Notes: a model not told the origin generated them from the sequence alone. Positions 45,379-58,243 are shown, counted from the stretch's first letter. The stretch: DNA of 64,000 bases from Anthostomella pinea (GCA_963556695.1 CAUWAG010000018.1:3224001-3288000), one strand, 5' to 3'. Translations and numbers: made by a program.

Positions 45379-45844
45379 TCAAGAGCAGTGGAACTTGTAC
45401 CACCCGAATTGGCGCCTACTCCAGGGATACTTTTTTGGTATCTCCTTCCTCGACAACGTATTCCATTCATGGTCTTTCACATGTTTCACGTAGGTGGTTG
45501 TCCCATGCTCGCAATTCTCTTCGGTGCTAAAGAGCAGCAAGAGGCAGTCGTTAGTTTGGAATCGGATTGCCTTCGTTTTGTCGGTAGCGTGCATCTCGGA
45601 GCAATCGCGAGAATCTTTGCCGCTGGTCGTTAGGTCATCCGTGCTCGTCCAGGGGTAGTTCATCAGTCTGGAAGCCAGATTAGCGCATGTTGTAGATTTC
45701 GGTGAGATGGGCAGGGAGGGATTACTGTTCGAGCACCCAGCTGTTAGGGTTGTCCGGTTCAGTGGCCGGTTCGGGAATGCCGGCCGCTATTGCGCTCATG
45801 GCTAGCCAGCCTACGACCACGCCAAGTGTGATAAAGAAACGCAT
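45379..45844 (-). CDS. Small secreted protein with four cysteines, unrecognised
   Basis: Two exons, 45844-45726 and 45667-45379, encode 135 aa; the 58-nt intron has donor GTAATC, a CTAAT branch site and acceptor TTCCAG, and the phase-2 junction restores Gln40. Residues 1-21 are a clean signal peptide (MRFFITLGVVVGWLAM then SAIAAG). The mature part has Cys at 62, 81, 92 and 134, allowing two disulfides, and is rich in Lys, Thr and aromatic residues. A TATAAAGG box (minus strand, 45998-45991) lies about 150 nt upstream. Length, secretion signal and Cys content fit a candidate effector or other apoplastic protein; that role is inference. The gene is easy to miss because each exon alone is short. 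Confidence 0.72.
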
Positions 45845-46876
45845 TGCAGAAGTACTGTCAGATGACGGGGGCCCGAGAAATGGGGAAGCAAGTCGGATAG
45901 ACTGAGACCGGTCTGAACTAGGTACCTTATGGATGGTCTGCGAGTTGTGAAGTCGGAGGTGGTGCTTGGCATCACAGGGCCACCTCGAGACCTTTATAAC
46001 TTTCTAGATATGTTGATGATGCAAGCCCCAGACACTGGACCCTGAAAAGTTGTGGCCTGCATGGAAGGCAGGATGCTACATTCCGTATCTAATGACGACG
46101 TATGGGTAACCAGGATCGTGGTCCTCTCGATCCGCACACCGCGGCGAAGGACCCAGATGTGTAAATATATACATATCGCCACTTGTGTCCTGCCTATCGA
46201 GGCCATCCAGAGTGGCGTGTGGAGCTCCATTCGGTGAAGGCTTTCTGTTGTGTGTTTATGGCCTAGCACATCCTCCAGGATGAGGTGCGGATATTCTGGA
46301 ATCCATGGGGGTCACATGATGGCCCTTTGTCGATAGCATGTGAGGTAATCAAACCCACAAAGTATGGATAGAGTACTACACCTGGACCACGGCTGCGACG
46401 ACCGAGCTTGTTGAGAGTGCGGTCTCGGACGCAAGCCGGAACACGTCCACGCCGCCCTGAGCTGGTGGTAGTCATGGCGCGGCCGGCCAGCCCGGCTTGG
46501 GAAGCCCGGACGCCGCTTAGGAAAGTACTGTACCAATACTGTGCAGCTACTGTGTAAGTACTGTGCAAACACTGGGTGGACTCACTCTAGGCCCTTACTC
46601 TATCTAGCCTCTAGCCTCTCGACTCCGACGCGTATCATCTTCTTAAGCTTTTCTCCGAAATTGGCCTCTGCTGCGTTATTCAAAGTTCCCTGGTACTAAT
46701 CAGGGCCAGCGAGTCCCATATCTTCAACCACCAGATGATTGGTTTCTGGCTGGTAGCATTCCCCTGAAACCATTCAAGTGGTAGCTCATTCACGCGTTTG
46801 ACTCTCTGCCCGTGTCACCATTTGTAGGACGCCTAAGGAAAGAGAGGCATCAAGACCTGCACAGGTTTGGAGCACC
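45845..46876. other. Divergent promoter region of the secreted protein and the DUF6604 gene
   Basis: About 1 kb, no gene. It contains the TATA box for the minus-strand secreted protein. Short frames here lack any feature. Confidence 0.45.
45991..45998 (-). promoter_or_regulatory. TATA box of the small secreted protein
   Basis: TATAAAGG on the minus strand, about 150 nt upstream of the ATG at 45844. It supports transcription in that direction. Confidence 0.4.
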
Positions 46877-49800
46877 ATGGCTTCGCATAACGCCTACCTT
46901 TCATACAAGCGAGACACCCAATATCTCTTGTACTGGATGATACATACGTCAAACAGCGTCATCAGATCCTTGCCATCTTCTGAACCCAGGGAGCCCAAGA
47001 ATGCACTGAACACCGACGGTCAGACCACCGTGGCGGGCCTTGTCTCCATGGCCAAGCTGGTCGCAGAGCACATACGTCCCATTCCTTCACTCATCTACCA
47101 CTGGCTCCAGTCAGTCATTCAAGCGAGGACAGCCACCTATGATGTCTTCAAGCAGGCCACCGCCAACAAGGCAGATCCGGATGTCGAGAAGAGCAATGCC
47201 TCTCACAAGCACTTCATCGACGCTCTAACCGAAGCTTTCAATGCGCTAGGTGGGCCAGCATGGCTGACACAACAGAGCTCGGGGAACGCGAAGTCTGAAG
47301 CTGGTGACAACATCGAAGATGTCATCTTTGTGAACCAGTTTTCTGCCCTCGGTCTCGATCAGACGAAAGCAGATGGTGACGAGGCAGGTGATGAAAGTGA
47401 CGGGGAAGGTTCTGATCAGAACCCTCAAATCGCAACAGCCCCACAGCGACGCCAGCAGAAGAAGCACTCAGGGAAAGGCAAGAAAGGCAAGAAGGGCAAG
47501 GGGGCGAAGAAGGGGAAGCAGAAGCCCGCGGCCACTCGCGAACGAGACCTGGACGAGGTACCTCTGGAAAGTTACCGCATCATCCAGGACCAAAACGGCA
47601 TCATGACCGACTATCTGATGGCGGTATATGCACTAGCTCAGGAGTGGTGCGATCTTCGAAGGTACCTACAGAATCTCTGGCAGGATGTTGCCTACAACGG
47701 CCTCAACAGTGCGGTTGCCGGAGAAGTATCGAGCCTCGCCGTTGGGATGGTCAAACGAATCGAGTCCTCCATCTTTGTTGACTTCCCTGGCCACGACTCC
47801 TATGAGACAGTCATGCAAACCCTCACTCGAGGCAATGTGGAGAAGGCGCAGGGGAACTTCACCGTTGCGCTGCACGCCTATCCCCTTGGTTCCTCCAAAC
47901 CCGATAAAGTCCGGGAAACGGCAATCGATCTCAAGGAACAGTTCATGATACACGCATATCGAGACCTCATCGACTTTGTGTATGACTTCCAGAAGACTCG
48001 AAGTGGCAAGCCGACCAAGCCCATGATGGCTGATATACGCGACTGGGATCTGTCCAAACAGAGCGTGGGGGCATTTAGATGGGTGAAAACGTATATTCTG
48101 GTGTAATCCGTGTTCTTGTTGTATCTTCGTGAGAATCCTTCTGTGGGCTACGTGGCCCAAAAATGCCCTATTGGCCTTGTTGGTGCACTGCCACCTCCCT
48201 GGACGCCACGGTGGCTTGCGCGCCATTCAACAGGATCCCGAGTTGGATCTTCAGCGGGCGAGTAAGGAACAGAGGCTCAAGTGGCGTCGCTCATGCACTA
48301 TCAACTGGCTTTACGATCTAGTCAACATATTTTCCTCTATTGTTGTCGAGCGCAACACGTTGAAGGGTCAGCATTGGGTATACGAAAGAGTTGACTGGTC
48401 CACCCGGGGTCCATGGGACCAACATCGCAGACTCTTCGGTCTGAACGAATTCGCTGGCGTCGTAACCACTCTTGCCATGCAGAAGCCAGGTACAGATGTA
48501 CGTCAGAGGATTATTCCGCATCATGTATATCAGCTGCAGTGCATTGTTGACACACTGACGGTTTCGCGTGGATGGTCGCTGAGCGGCCTCAGAGGCCACG
48601 GTACGTATAGATCTCTCTCGTTCACGGATCCCGAAATTCCTGGGATCGAAAGGACCTTCCCCTTCTCCCTCGTTATTCTGAAGTGGTGCATTTGGTAAGG
48701 GGACGACACGTTAATATTTCCGCAGTCATTCAACCGCCAGCACGTGCATTTCGTCCACGGCGCGATGTCGACCTGTTTCTGGACCGTCAGAACGAAAGGA
48801 TTCAGAATGGATTCCTGCAAGCAGTCGATATCTTGAAGCAAGTCTTCGAGAAGGATGGCATTACGCACGGCGATCCTGAACGTCATAAGCGGCATTTCGA
48901 AATTCTCAAAATCGCTCAAGAAGACTTCATCGAATGGCTGGGTGAATCCAAGTACATGAATGGCTTGAACACAATACCTCCCTCTCGTTTTTCCGGCTCC
49001 AACTTCAATGGCCTATGGGAATACTCTCCTTATCTGTGTGGCACTGGACTGGTGGAAGCCCTCGAGCTGGCGTACGTGTTAGGCATGATGGTGTGGGACA
49101 GAATACCCGAACCCATCCTGCTTATTCATCTGCACAACATGCTAGTCCAGAAGGGTTACATAGCGAAGCCTGTTGGCTTGTATGCCAGCTTGGAAGACCT
49201 ATTTCCGAAGGCGTGGTTCGCTGATGGTAAACCGCCTACCTCGGACTTTGCCCAGGCTCTCCAAGCGAGGATTAGCATGGCTCCTCATGTTTACCGTCGG
49301 CATCGGTCAGCAGCACGTACAACAGCACGCACTGCGTTAGACATTCATAGATTGCTAAACACAGAATGGAATTTATTCTTCAAGGCTAAACCCGAGCTCC
49401 TCCTTTATCGTCAAGCCGAATGGGACCCCGATCGCATTCCCGAGAAGGATGTTACTGCCTCTTCGGTACTGGGCATGCTCCGCATATCCCAAACACAGCA
49501 GGTCCTTTATACGACGACGGGGAAGAGGCGACTAGAAGACACGGACCTGGTCTGTCGGGCAAGAGCTGAGGGCATCAGCGAGGAGGCCTTGGTGGGCCTG
49601 TCTTCATCGGTGAGCCGTATGAAATCAATGACGGATATCCCACAAGCGCAAAAGGATTATGCGTCTGAGTACTGCGAGAGATCCGGAAGCTCAGTCCACG
49701 CGAACGAGCAACGCAAACCAGATGAGCTCGGCGGAACAGACCTCCTGGAACGCTGAAGTGGGACATTTTTCGCGACATATGTGGTGGAAACCGGCCTCTG

Positions 49801-50127
49801 TCCAGCTTGAACTACGTCTGGGTCACATCGCGCATGATGCTACAGTTCGCGCAGTTCGAGAACAGACTGAAAGCAATACGGAACCCACTTTACGTGCAGG
49901 TGTACGAGACGGACGACCCGCTGGTGAAAGAATTTCCCAGGGTTGGGCTCGTTGGCCTGGCCCTGGAAGTGCAGGACGACGAGTGCCTGCGGGTGATGGC
50001 CGATGAGTTCCAGAACCCACGGGCCGGTTTCATGAACCACATCTACTGGGAGGACTTGGAGGAGCCGGGCGACAGGCTGAATGCGCAGATGAAGCCGAGG
50101 GGGAGGAGCCTGATGCGTGTACAGTAA
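46877..50127 (+). pseudogene. DUF6604-domain protein gene with a one-base deletion
   Basis: Coding blocks are 46877 to about 48082 or 48100, 48234-48600 and 48726-50127. With one missing base counted they give about 990 aa, the usual size for this fungal family. The N-terminus has the DUF6604 pattern (LSYKRDTQYLLYWMI), a Lys-rich run near 195-215, FVDFPGHDSYETVMQTLTRG and FQKTRSGKPTKPMMADIRDW. Later blocks include TINWLYDLVNIFSSIVV, FRPRRDVDLFLDR and IPPSRFSGSNFNGLWEYSP. At about 49752-49756 the frame changes: GTDLLER runs into a stop, while the next frame continues LKWDIFRDICGG and SLNYVWVTSRMM to the natural end at 50127. The first intron boundary is uncertain (two weak donors). The function of the family is unknown; it is common in accessory, non-self-type gene sets. 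A sequencing error is the main alternative to true decay. Confidence 0.8.
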
Positions 50128-51301
50128 TGTAACATCACGCTTACCTTCCGATGACCTTGCGCGTTCGGAACATGTCATCCGTTTGCAGCTTATCTGCGCC
50201 AGTATTCTTTGGCAATAGCTTCATACAGCATGTTGAGTACGGTGACGTTATGCATTCCTCTTTACTAAGCGGTAGGATAGGCCATACCAGATCCCGGATA
50301 TGAAGTACAGACAATCGATGGCCAGGGGTAATCAGAGGCGATGGTCGATGGCAGAAACGAAACCCAGAGCGGCGAGCCCTTCAGGTGGAGTCAACATGTC
50401 GAGTCGAGTGGGGAGAGAGGTATGGAGCCTACCTAGGCAGACAGTCAAGAAAAGCATCTACACTTACCGCAATCCCTTTCCACGGCACTGATGTGTACCC
50501 AGTCTATCCCGTACTCCCAAAGCCAGCATGCCTCTCCAAGTCCTCCCCCTCGAAGCCCAGACACTCACCGCATACGCCTTCGCCCTGCAGAAGCGCCACC
50601 TCCTGCGCGACCCCACCGTGCGCTTCCTCAGGGTCGTCGATCAGGACCGCACCGACGGCAACTCGGAGCTGGATCTCGACCTCACTTATTCAATCTCCTT
50701 CCGTCGTATAGACCTATACTAGGAAGCAACAGGTCGACATCCGGTCGGCATCGGATCTCTCGCTAGCAGGTCGGTCAAGGGGCCGTGGGTCACATGCTCG
50801 TGTGTACACCCGGAGCGGCGCATATAGGGTCTATAGCCTCTTATATCTGTGCCCGTCCTGACTTTGGACGGCGGTCGGCCAAGTCGAGCAGCAATACCGC
50901 CAACTCAGGAATATCATAAAGACGACCGGGTTTGGACCGGTCAACAAGTCCGTGCTCAGGTGCGCTCAAGCCAGTGTCCGGTGCATGTTGAGAAGACAAG
51001 CTGATGTGGCTATAGGTCTTCGTATCGCTTCGGTATCTAAATCGCTCGCCCGATGAATCCTACAGCCTGACATGATTCTTGCCGTGTGGTGCGCTCAGCC
51101 AATAGATGGACGGTGCTGCGGCTGATGATGCTGTGGCATGGGGTACTGCGTTTCACCTTCGCATGTGTCTGCGACTCTTACACCCTCCGTCTTCTCAGCG
51201 TGGCCATCGAGCTTCATTATCGAACCGATCACTGTCCAGATGCATGTCAGCAAGGAAGATCTGAGATGCAGACGTTGTTGACCTCTACCAAACACACCCT
51301 T
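50128..51301. other. Intergenic region with a possible gene fragment
   Basis: About 1.2 kb between the DUF6604 gene and the HET pseudogene. Apart from the 64-codon fragment at 50528-50722 nothing is supported. Confidence 0.4.
50528..50722 (+). pseudogene. Possible N-terminal fragment of a GNAT-like acetyltransferase
   Basis: The 64-aa frame begins MPLQVLPLEAQTLTAYAF and carries KRHLLRDPTVRFLRVVDQD, a pattern like the DP...FLKVVD block that precedes the acetyl-CoA-binding part in fungal GNAT proteins. The frame then loses similarity and stops; no acetyl-CoA motif follows. The assignment is weak and a chance frame is possible. Confidence 0.25.
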
Positions 51302-53190
51302 ATGGCCGAAGGGCCATTCCGATACCGACATCTAGAAGGGCCAGGCTATATCCGTCTTCTTCGGGTTGACAACATCTCTCGGGATAACAGCGAAGTGCGA
51401 TGCAGCATTTTACACGCGAATAAACACGACAAGCCCGAAAATATCCGTTGGACTGCATTGTCTTACAGATAGGGTGACGAGAAAGACCTAATGCCTCTTC
51501 ACATAAGGCAAGTGGAAGAGCACCATGACACGCCACCAGATATGCTCAGCTCGGTCGGTTCCTACCAGCGCCTTAAGATGCCGAGATCAGCGGTAGAAAT
51601 GCTGGTGTCGTTGCGAGCAAATGGCTGGATTAGGGACAAGTGGATATGGTTGAACTACGTTTGTCTTAACCAGACTGATGTTGAAGAGAAGAACGTGCAA
51701 GTAAAGCTAATGGGCGAGATTTACTCCCTCGCGGCCGAAGCAATCGTGTACGCGGGCGCCGAACTGCCTACAACAGCGCTGGCCATGAGCTTTTGGGAAA
51801 GGCTCGAGGCTATCTTTGATCGACTACCACGACCGCAGCCCAATGGCGAGCTGGCCGGATTTCACTTGAAAAGCTTCTACAGGAGAGCGAGTCGATCTGG
51901 GGAAGCAGCGAGTGGGCCACTCTCAGAGAGCATCTTACCCGGCCATGGTTTGGGAGGCTCTGGCTTATGCAGGAAGCAGTACTGTCTGAGCATCTCTACT
52001 TCGTATGGGAAAAGTCCATGCTCAAGTGGGAAGACATCGACAAACTAGGAGACTGGGTTCACCGGTCAGATCTCGCGACCATCATCGAGAGTGGTGATAC
52101 GAATACGTGGATCGCCATATCAACGCTCAAGAAGATCGCCCGGCTGAGGGAGAATCGTATGAGAGCAGTTCACGGTTGGCAGTGTGACCTATCTTACGCT
52201 CTATACAACTGCGATGCGGTTACCGCGGCGGATCCCAGAGACAGGATATACGGTGTGCTTGGGATGTTGCACGGTGCAAGATCTGTTGGTGACCTGAACG
52301 ACATCAAACCGGACTATCGGCCCGCGAACACGGCTGTCAAAGATTTTACGGAAGCCACAGCGGGATGGACGGAGAGAAATGATGCTTTTGATTTGATATA
52401 CTCTGGAGGCATGGGTCTGCCTCATCGAATGCCGGACTTGCCATCGTGGGTACCAGATTATACCCAGACACTTGCCCAGTACCCCGGGGCTCATCTTTCC
52501 GCGGGCAAAGGTGACGTCACGGGCTATCTGCAACCTCTCGCGTTCGAGGGCGCCGGCTTCTTTGTGCAGATACACAACGTGGGCAGAGTTACCTCCCTGC
52601 TGGATTTCGACACCACCCCTAGGAGCAGAAGCAACACAGGGAATCCCGAGGAGGATCCACAGATATCATGGTAAATCGACGCTGCTGTCAAGCTGGTTGC
52701 GAATTTTCATGGTCACTCGTGGGCTGACGACGTTTTCGAGGCTTTCTGGAGAACACTGGTCCGTAACAGTGTTGTCAACGGCGGAGTGGATGGCGGGCTC
52801 GCAGCGCCTCCCGACTACGCCAAGACCTTCGCTGGCCTTGTTGATCATGTTGTTGTCGTAAAGATAAACGTCAGGGACGAAGCAAATGGGGTTCCTACGA
52901 CGCTTGAACGGCAACGGTTCCTGACTTCGCTGGCGGGACACATGGTCGACAGCACGGTATGCATGACGGAGGACAACGATGTATGTCATGTGCTATGAAA
53001 CGTGTAGAAGAATGATATCATTGCGACATGCCCCGGGTCACGGCTCCCATTCGTGTTGCGGCCCACCGACCAGATGCGGGACGAGAAGAAGGTCTACCGG
53101 ATGGTTGGTACGGGCTACTGTCATGCTCTCAACGAGGGAATCTCCGTTGCGGCTGCAAGAAGCGTGCTTGAAGAGGTTGTCTTTCGCTAG
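51302..53190 (+). pseudogene. HET-domain (heterokaryon incompatibility) pseudogene
   Basis: Family landmarks run in order along about 1.9 kb: FRYRHLEGPGYIRLLRV, ALSYR then a stop where the family has Trp-Gly-Asp, IWLNYVCLNQTDVEEKN, RPWFGRLWLMQEAV, the ADPRDRIYGVLGML block, LPSWVPDYT and PGSRLPFVLRPTD near the end at 53190. Lesions are visible: TAG at 51470-51472 in the ALSYxWGD motif; a frameshift near 51860-51890; TAA at 52672-52674; and TGA and TAG near 53000-53015. The first two stops are explained by single CpA-to-TpA changes on one strand or the other, as RIP makes. HET proteins trigger cell death after fusion of incompatible strains; this copy cannot encode a full protein. No restored reading is given. 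Confidence 0.88.
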
Positions 53191-53221
53191 ATCAACAACA
53201 CATGGCCCGGCCAAAGTGCTC

Positions 53222-53842
53222 TTATGTGTTGTCTATTGCCGGCGTCCATGTGGCCAGGAAGTACGCAGAGCCCTGCAGAATATGTCCAAGGGCACCACAC
53301 TGTTTTGGCCAGTACGTGGTACTTTGTGAGTCTTTCTCGTTGTAACAGCTGAAGTTGTGCCTGCCATTGGCCGAGCGCCGATCGTCTACCCACGGGAGCC
53401 ATGTCCAGGGAGCCGGCGGCGCAATTCCGAGAGCCAACACTCCAATGGAAGAATTCACTTGGTCGCCGTGAAATAAATAGAAATAGCAGCTATCCATGAA
53501 CTGTGCTTTTGCATCCCGATAGCATGACCAGCGGCACAAGATTTCCCACTCCCTGGCGCACTCCTGACCCCGGGGATCCTGGGTGGTGGTGTAGGCAATC
53601 ACAAATCAGAGCTTGCGTCCGTCATCAACATCGACATATACCAAGCAGTCTATCATTCCTGACGCGGCGGAATTCGTCAGCAGCGGGCTCCAACATGGCC
53701 AGAACATGTCGAGGTGGTCTTTGAGCTGGGAACACCGGGCTCTGAGGCACCACGGGCATCGTTGCGTTGTAGCTGTTGAAACAATTCGCTGCGCGCCATC
53801 ATCGTACCCCTTACTCCACTGAGCAACACGTGGGCAATTCAC
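53222..53842 (-). pseudogene. Unrecognised open stretch with one in-frame stop
   Basis: On the minus strand one frame is open for about 207 codons except for TGA at 53605-53603. On either side the sequence is compositionally protein-like, with motifs such as WPCWSPLLTNSAASG, VYVDVDDGRKL and APPAPWTWLPWVDD. No family is recognised; the W-rich part recalls C-terminal regions of HET-type proteins, a weak resemblance. It lies tail-to-tail with the HET pseudogene. It may be a decayed gene or a chance frame. Confidence 0.3.
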
Positions 53843-56800
53843 CCAAGCCAGTTATATTCCCCCGGCATCACGACGTCAAGGTTTCGTACGAGCCTATGCT
53901 GCTGTGCTGCAAGGACGCAAAGATTGATCAAGGAGCCTGTCTTGATACCCTCAATGGCCTCGAGAAGAGCATTACAGCAAGCTCTTGGTTTCGTGTCCTC
54001 AACACCTTGATCGTAGTTGCTGGTCATGTCAACAGGCACTTTCAGGACTCACCGTACGTCCAGCGAGCACTACAGCCCCCATCCCACAGCTCTACCTCGG
54101 TCTGGCTTCGGGTTCTAAACTGGGTTTCAGAACATGCCAATGATACCTTTCATGGAGACTAAATCAAGATCTACTGATCGCTTTCTTCGTGTTCCTATAG
54201 CACTCCAGGCGTCCATTGAAGTGTCGCGCCGTACATACATCCACTGAAGCGACTGTCCAAGCAGGATGCCTTGTATTTGATGGTCGTGAACTTGCCGACG
54301 CAGCGGGAGATGGAAATGATCAAACCAGAGTTCAATATGGTGTTAGAGTAGAAGCCTGGCCGCAGTAGATACGCATGCATAAAGGGGATACATGATATGA
54401 TATGGTCAATCGGAGTGACTAGCATGGTGTGCAAATCACAGCACCCCAGGGTCGTGTATTATACCCACACGGTTGGTAACATCCACGACCGGTTCACGGA
54501 AGTATGTTCATTTTTCGCCCAGGAGAGTTATGTTAAACTGCACACGGTAGCTGACTCACCCTACTGATGATGTCGCAGGGTCGACCATATCCTGTGTCAC
54601 CTCGGAGGGTTCGCTCACGCTCGGTGCGTGGCGTCTCAGCCCGAGTGCGACTGTAACACATCCCACGGGAATATCGGTAACTATTCACGACTACAGCTGA
54701 GGCGTGTTCTTGATAACCTGCGATTTTCTTCGTATGATAGAAACACTGGAACTCCAGCGACAGCCCGTACTCGCTGCCCGAGTCTTGAGCCAGCCTCACC
54801 TCCGAGCCATGCGGAGGACTCCCATCATATGTTCGTTCATGATCAATCTCATAGACGTAGCAACCCAAGTGTATGAACCGTTTTGCTTCACTTCGGTCTA
54901 TAGCACCTGAAGTCAACGCGTGCATCCGATATACTACGTGTGATGAGGAAATTTGGCAGTGTGACAGAGGCTGTAGGACGGCACTGATCGGTAGGAACCG
55001 AAAACCCCCTTAAGGCAAGCAAGCATCATTGTGATAATAGAAAGACGGAATGACCTGTACTCTCCTGCCGCCTTACATGCCATGTATCAACTTCTGGGCC
55101 AGGAGTTATGGCTACATCCTTCACGTCCGTAGTCCCATAGCCCAATGCTATTTCCAGCTGAAGGCCCCCACAAGTTGGAAGCCTCGGGGCAGGTGCTGAG
55201 GTGTCGAGGTGCTTATGCCAGCCCGAAGGGCAGGACAGGGGACATGACAAACAAGGGAAAAAAGCAAAGAGAGGAAATCTCCCTTCCTGTTTCAAGAGGT
55301 CCCAAGCGGAACCCTGCCATGTATCCTCGCCCGAGTCAGGCGATCAGCACCAACTGCCCGCCGCGGAACTGGGCGGAGCACTTGGCATTGATGACGGAGT
55401 TTGCCTCGTGATCCTTCTCCAAGGGAGGAAGGAGAAGGCTCTTGCCCAATGAAGACCCCCAGGTGATGAGCCTCACCGGGCCTGTTCAGCTCTGGGCTAC
55501 ACAGTCTCTTTATTAGCCTGCTTGGGCAGATAATATGGTCTAGAATCCTATCAGGAAATATATCAAGATTGAGACGATGTGATTGTTTTCAGCAGTGCCG
55601 CCGCCGACCATTAGAACCGACAGACTAGCTGCGATTCTTCAAGCCTGACAAAATGAGCCTGACATAATCTGTGGGCTTCGCGGTCTGTCGGCCGTTGTCC
55701 CAATGCGGTACCACTTGGCTAGCCCACGAACTACTCGCAGCTCATGCGGCAGGTAGCGTATCGCGTTGCAAAACGTGCCATGGAGGCGAATGTGGCTTAA
55801 GGGGCTACTTTAGGGCCTATGCCTATGCTGCAGCCTCAGACAGTAACGAGACAGAAGTCGACGGATCGGCGTGTTCACCGCATATCAGACTCACAGCGGG
55901 ATGCCTGCATGCCGTGGTGGCGCACCAAGGCCGCGACAAGTAGTCGACTAAGGTTGCCTCGTGGTGCTTACACGTACATAGCTAGTCGCTTGGACCTTTC
56001 CTGGAGCAGCGGCCAAATCCGCCGTCGGGCGTCTGGAACATAAAGAGTCAAATCAGGGGTGCAGATAGATGGCTATCCCATGATTGGAGTGTGCGTTGCC
56101 TTGCAGGAACGGACCGAACGGTACGTCTAGGTTGCTAGTTGGGACGAAATCTAGCCTGGTATAGACACGGTCTAGATACGCGTCCAACCAACTTGCGGTA
56201 CTCGTCATAAGGTTAGTTGGTTAGTTCGTTATTCAGGGGTCATCCACGGAGCCGGCATCATGGAATGGCCATCCTCACCAAGATCAGATGACACCGACAC
56301 ATGCCATTCCCTTTTCGTGTTTCCCAGCTGATGGCAGTACCAAGCACGGAAGTAGGATAGAGATGTGCGACCACATTTGCCAACGCACAGAAACGAGACC
56401 ACAGGCTCGCGAATTCTAAGGCGTATACTCGTGCATATATCACCCCACTGCTTTGGAGTAGGGACTGCTTCAACACAGTAACAAAAGGTACTGCGCTCTT
56501 TCAGACTGCCAAGAGCCCCGGTGCCGCAGGTCATCTTAGGATCGATTGCTAGCAAGATGTGGCTTCTTGGATAGCTCCATCGAATAGCATAGAGATGCAC
56601 TAATGATAAGTTCGTGATCGGACGGCGACTCAGGGATGGTTTTGGGAACCCCTGCTCGCCATGCCGTCTACCGCCTTCACCGTCTGATGTATCCTGCAGA
56701 TTTCGGCGGCCAGCCACGCAATGCATGGCTCGTGGAAGTCCGTTGTACGTTTCCGCCAGTCAGCCAACTCGTAGGGGCCGTACAAATGCAAGCGATGCGG

Positions 56801-58211
56801 GTGTTACCTCGATTATATCTAGGGCGCTGAAGCCTACCGTTCTTGATCACGGACGACTTGGCTGGCGAGTAGCCCCCCCTCCCCGTGATAAGGCTCAAAT
56901 CCTATCTGCACCAGACTAGCAGACCGGAAGATTTTAGGTCTCGGCCGTTGACAAGTAACGCTATCGTTAGGCCAGCCGCTAGCACGCGTCGACATCGGCT
57001 CGCGGGTCGCAACAGTGCCTTTCCTTAGCCTGACTAGCGAGTCGTGATACTTTGGACGAGGCAATATTAGCCGCCCCTACACATCACGGTGAGGAAGCAG
57101 AGCCGTATCTCGAAGCGTGACAGCTCGTGTTGGTCGGAAAATGTATTCTACAACTGGCAGAGCATCAGATGCCGGTAGCCACGAGGCGACGAGAATGAGC
57201 CACTGGCCTGGGTGGGAGCAGGCAGCTGCGGGATCCCGCTTTTTCCCTGTTGAAGGAGTTGGGCCGTACCCGGAAGCTGCAGCACAGTCAAGAGAGGCCG
57301 GGATGAGGAAGCACTTTGCGTTGGGGCGTAGTGCGGTCCAGTAATGGTACCAGCGGCCTCAGATAGGTCATCCGTTTGGAGTAATGAGGAAGGCATCATA
57401 AGTGCTTGAGTCGAGCCGACCTGATCCTGGCCGAAGAAAGCTCTGCTACCAGCTAGGTGGACCGTCAGACCATTGACTTGAGTGAACATTGCGCCTATCT
57501 TTACAACAGTCGGTCAAATGGTGCTCGTAACGTATCAAGAAGTGGTGGCTATGACAGCGGGAGGGTGCGGAGGACGCAGTCAAGCTGTTGTCGGTACGAT
57601 TCGTATAACCGCATTCGACGGTGACAGAGGCAATTACCTACAACCGTATCGCTGCCCGCATCCCTGGCCTGGCGTTGTAAACGGCATGGCTGATGGCACC
57701 TGGCATCGTTCCTTGGCCGTTCCAGGGACTTGACCGGACCTGCAAAGATGTAGTTGTTTGTCCCAGCTTGGCCTTGCTAATGCTGGCTGGGTAGATTCAA
57801 GATTGCAGGGCTCGGGGTGCTCCACAAGTAGACAATATCGGGTCATGGTGTTCAGCCGTTCAGCTGAAATCCCGCCTATGTGGTAGGAGGCGAGGGAGGC
57901 GAGGGAGGCTCCGAGATGAACATTCCCAGATTGCGTCGATCGCATCGAAGAAGCGGAAGTGATGGAGATTGGAGATTAGAAGCGCTGTTTCAGGAGTTCC
58001 CAATCAGGCAACTCCAAGGCCTTCCCCTCCCCTGGGCAAGTGCTGAAGCCTGAAGCCTAGCAGCGGGCAGCGGGCGCTGGCGGGTCGCAGCTGGAGGCAG
58101 CGCATGCGCCACAGAGCCACGTCTGGACATGAAACCTAATCCGGCGCGAGGAAGCGATCCTATAGGCTAGAGGACAGCCGAAGCGGAATTGAACCGAGAT
58201 TGATCCTCGCA

Positions 58212-58243
58212 GGGCTGGAAGGGGCTGGAAGGGGCTGAAGGGG
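58212..58243 (+). other. G-quadruplex-type motif
   Basis: Four G runs (3, 4, 4 and 4 G) are separated by CTGGAA, CTGGAA and CTGAA loops, fitting G3+N1-7. It also is a short tandem repeat of GGGGCTGGAA. Confidence 0.6.
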
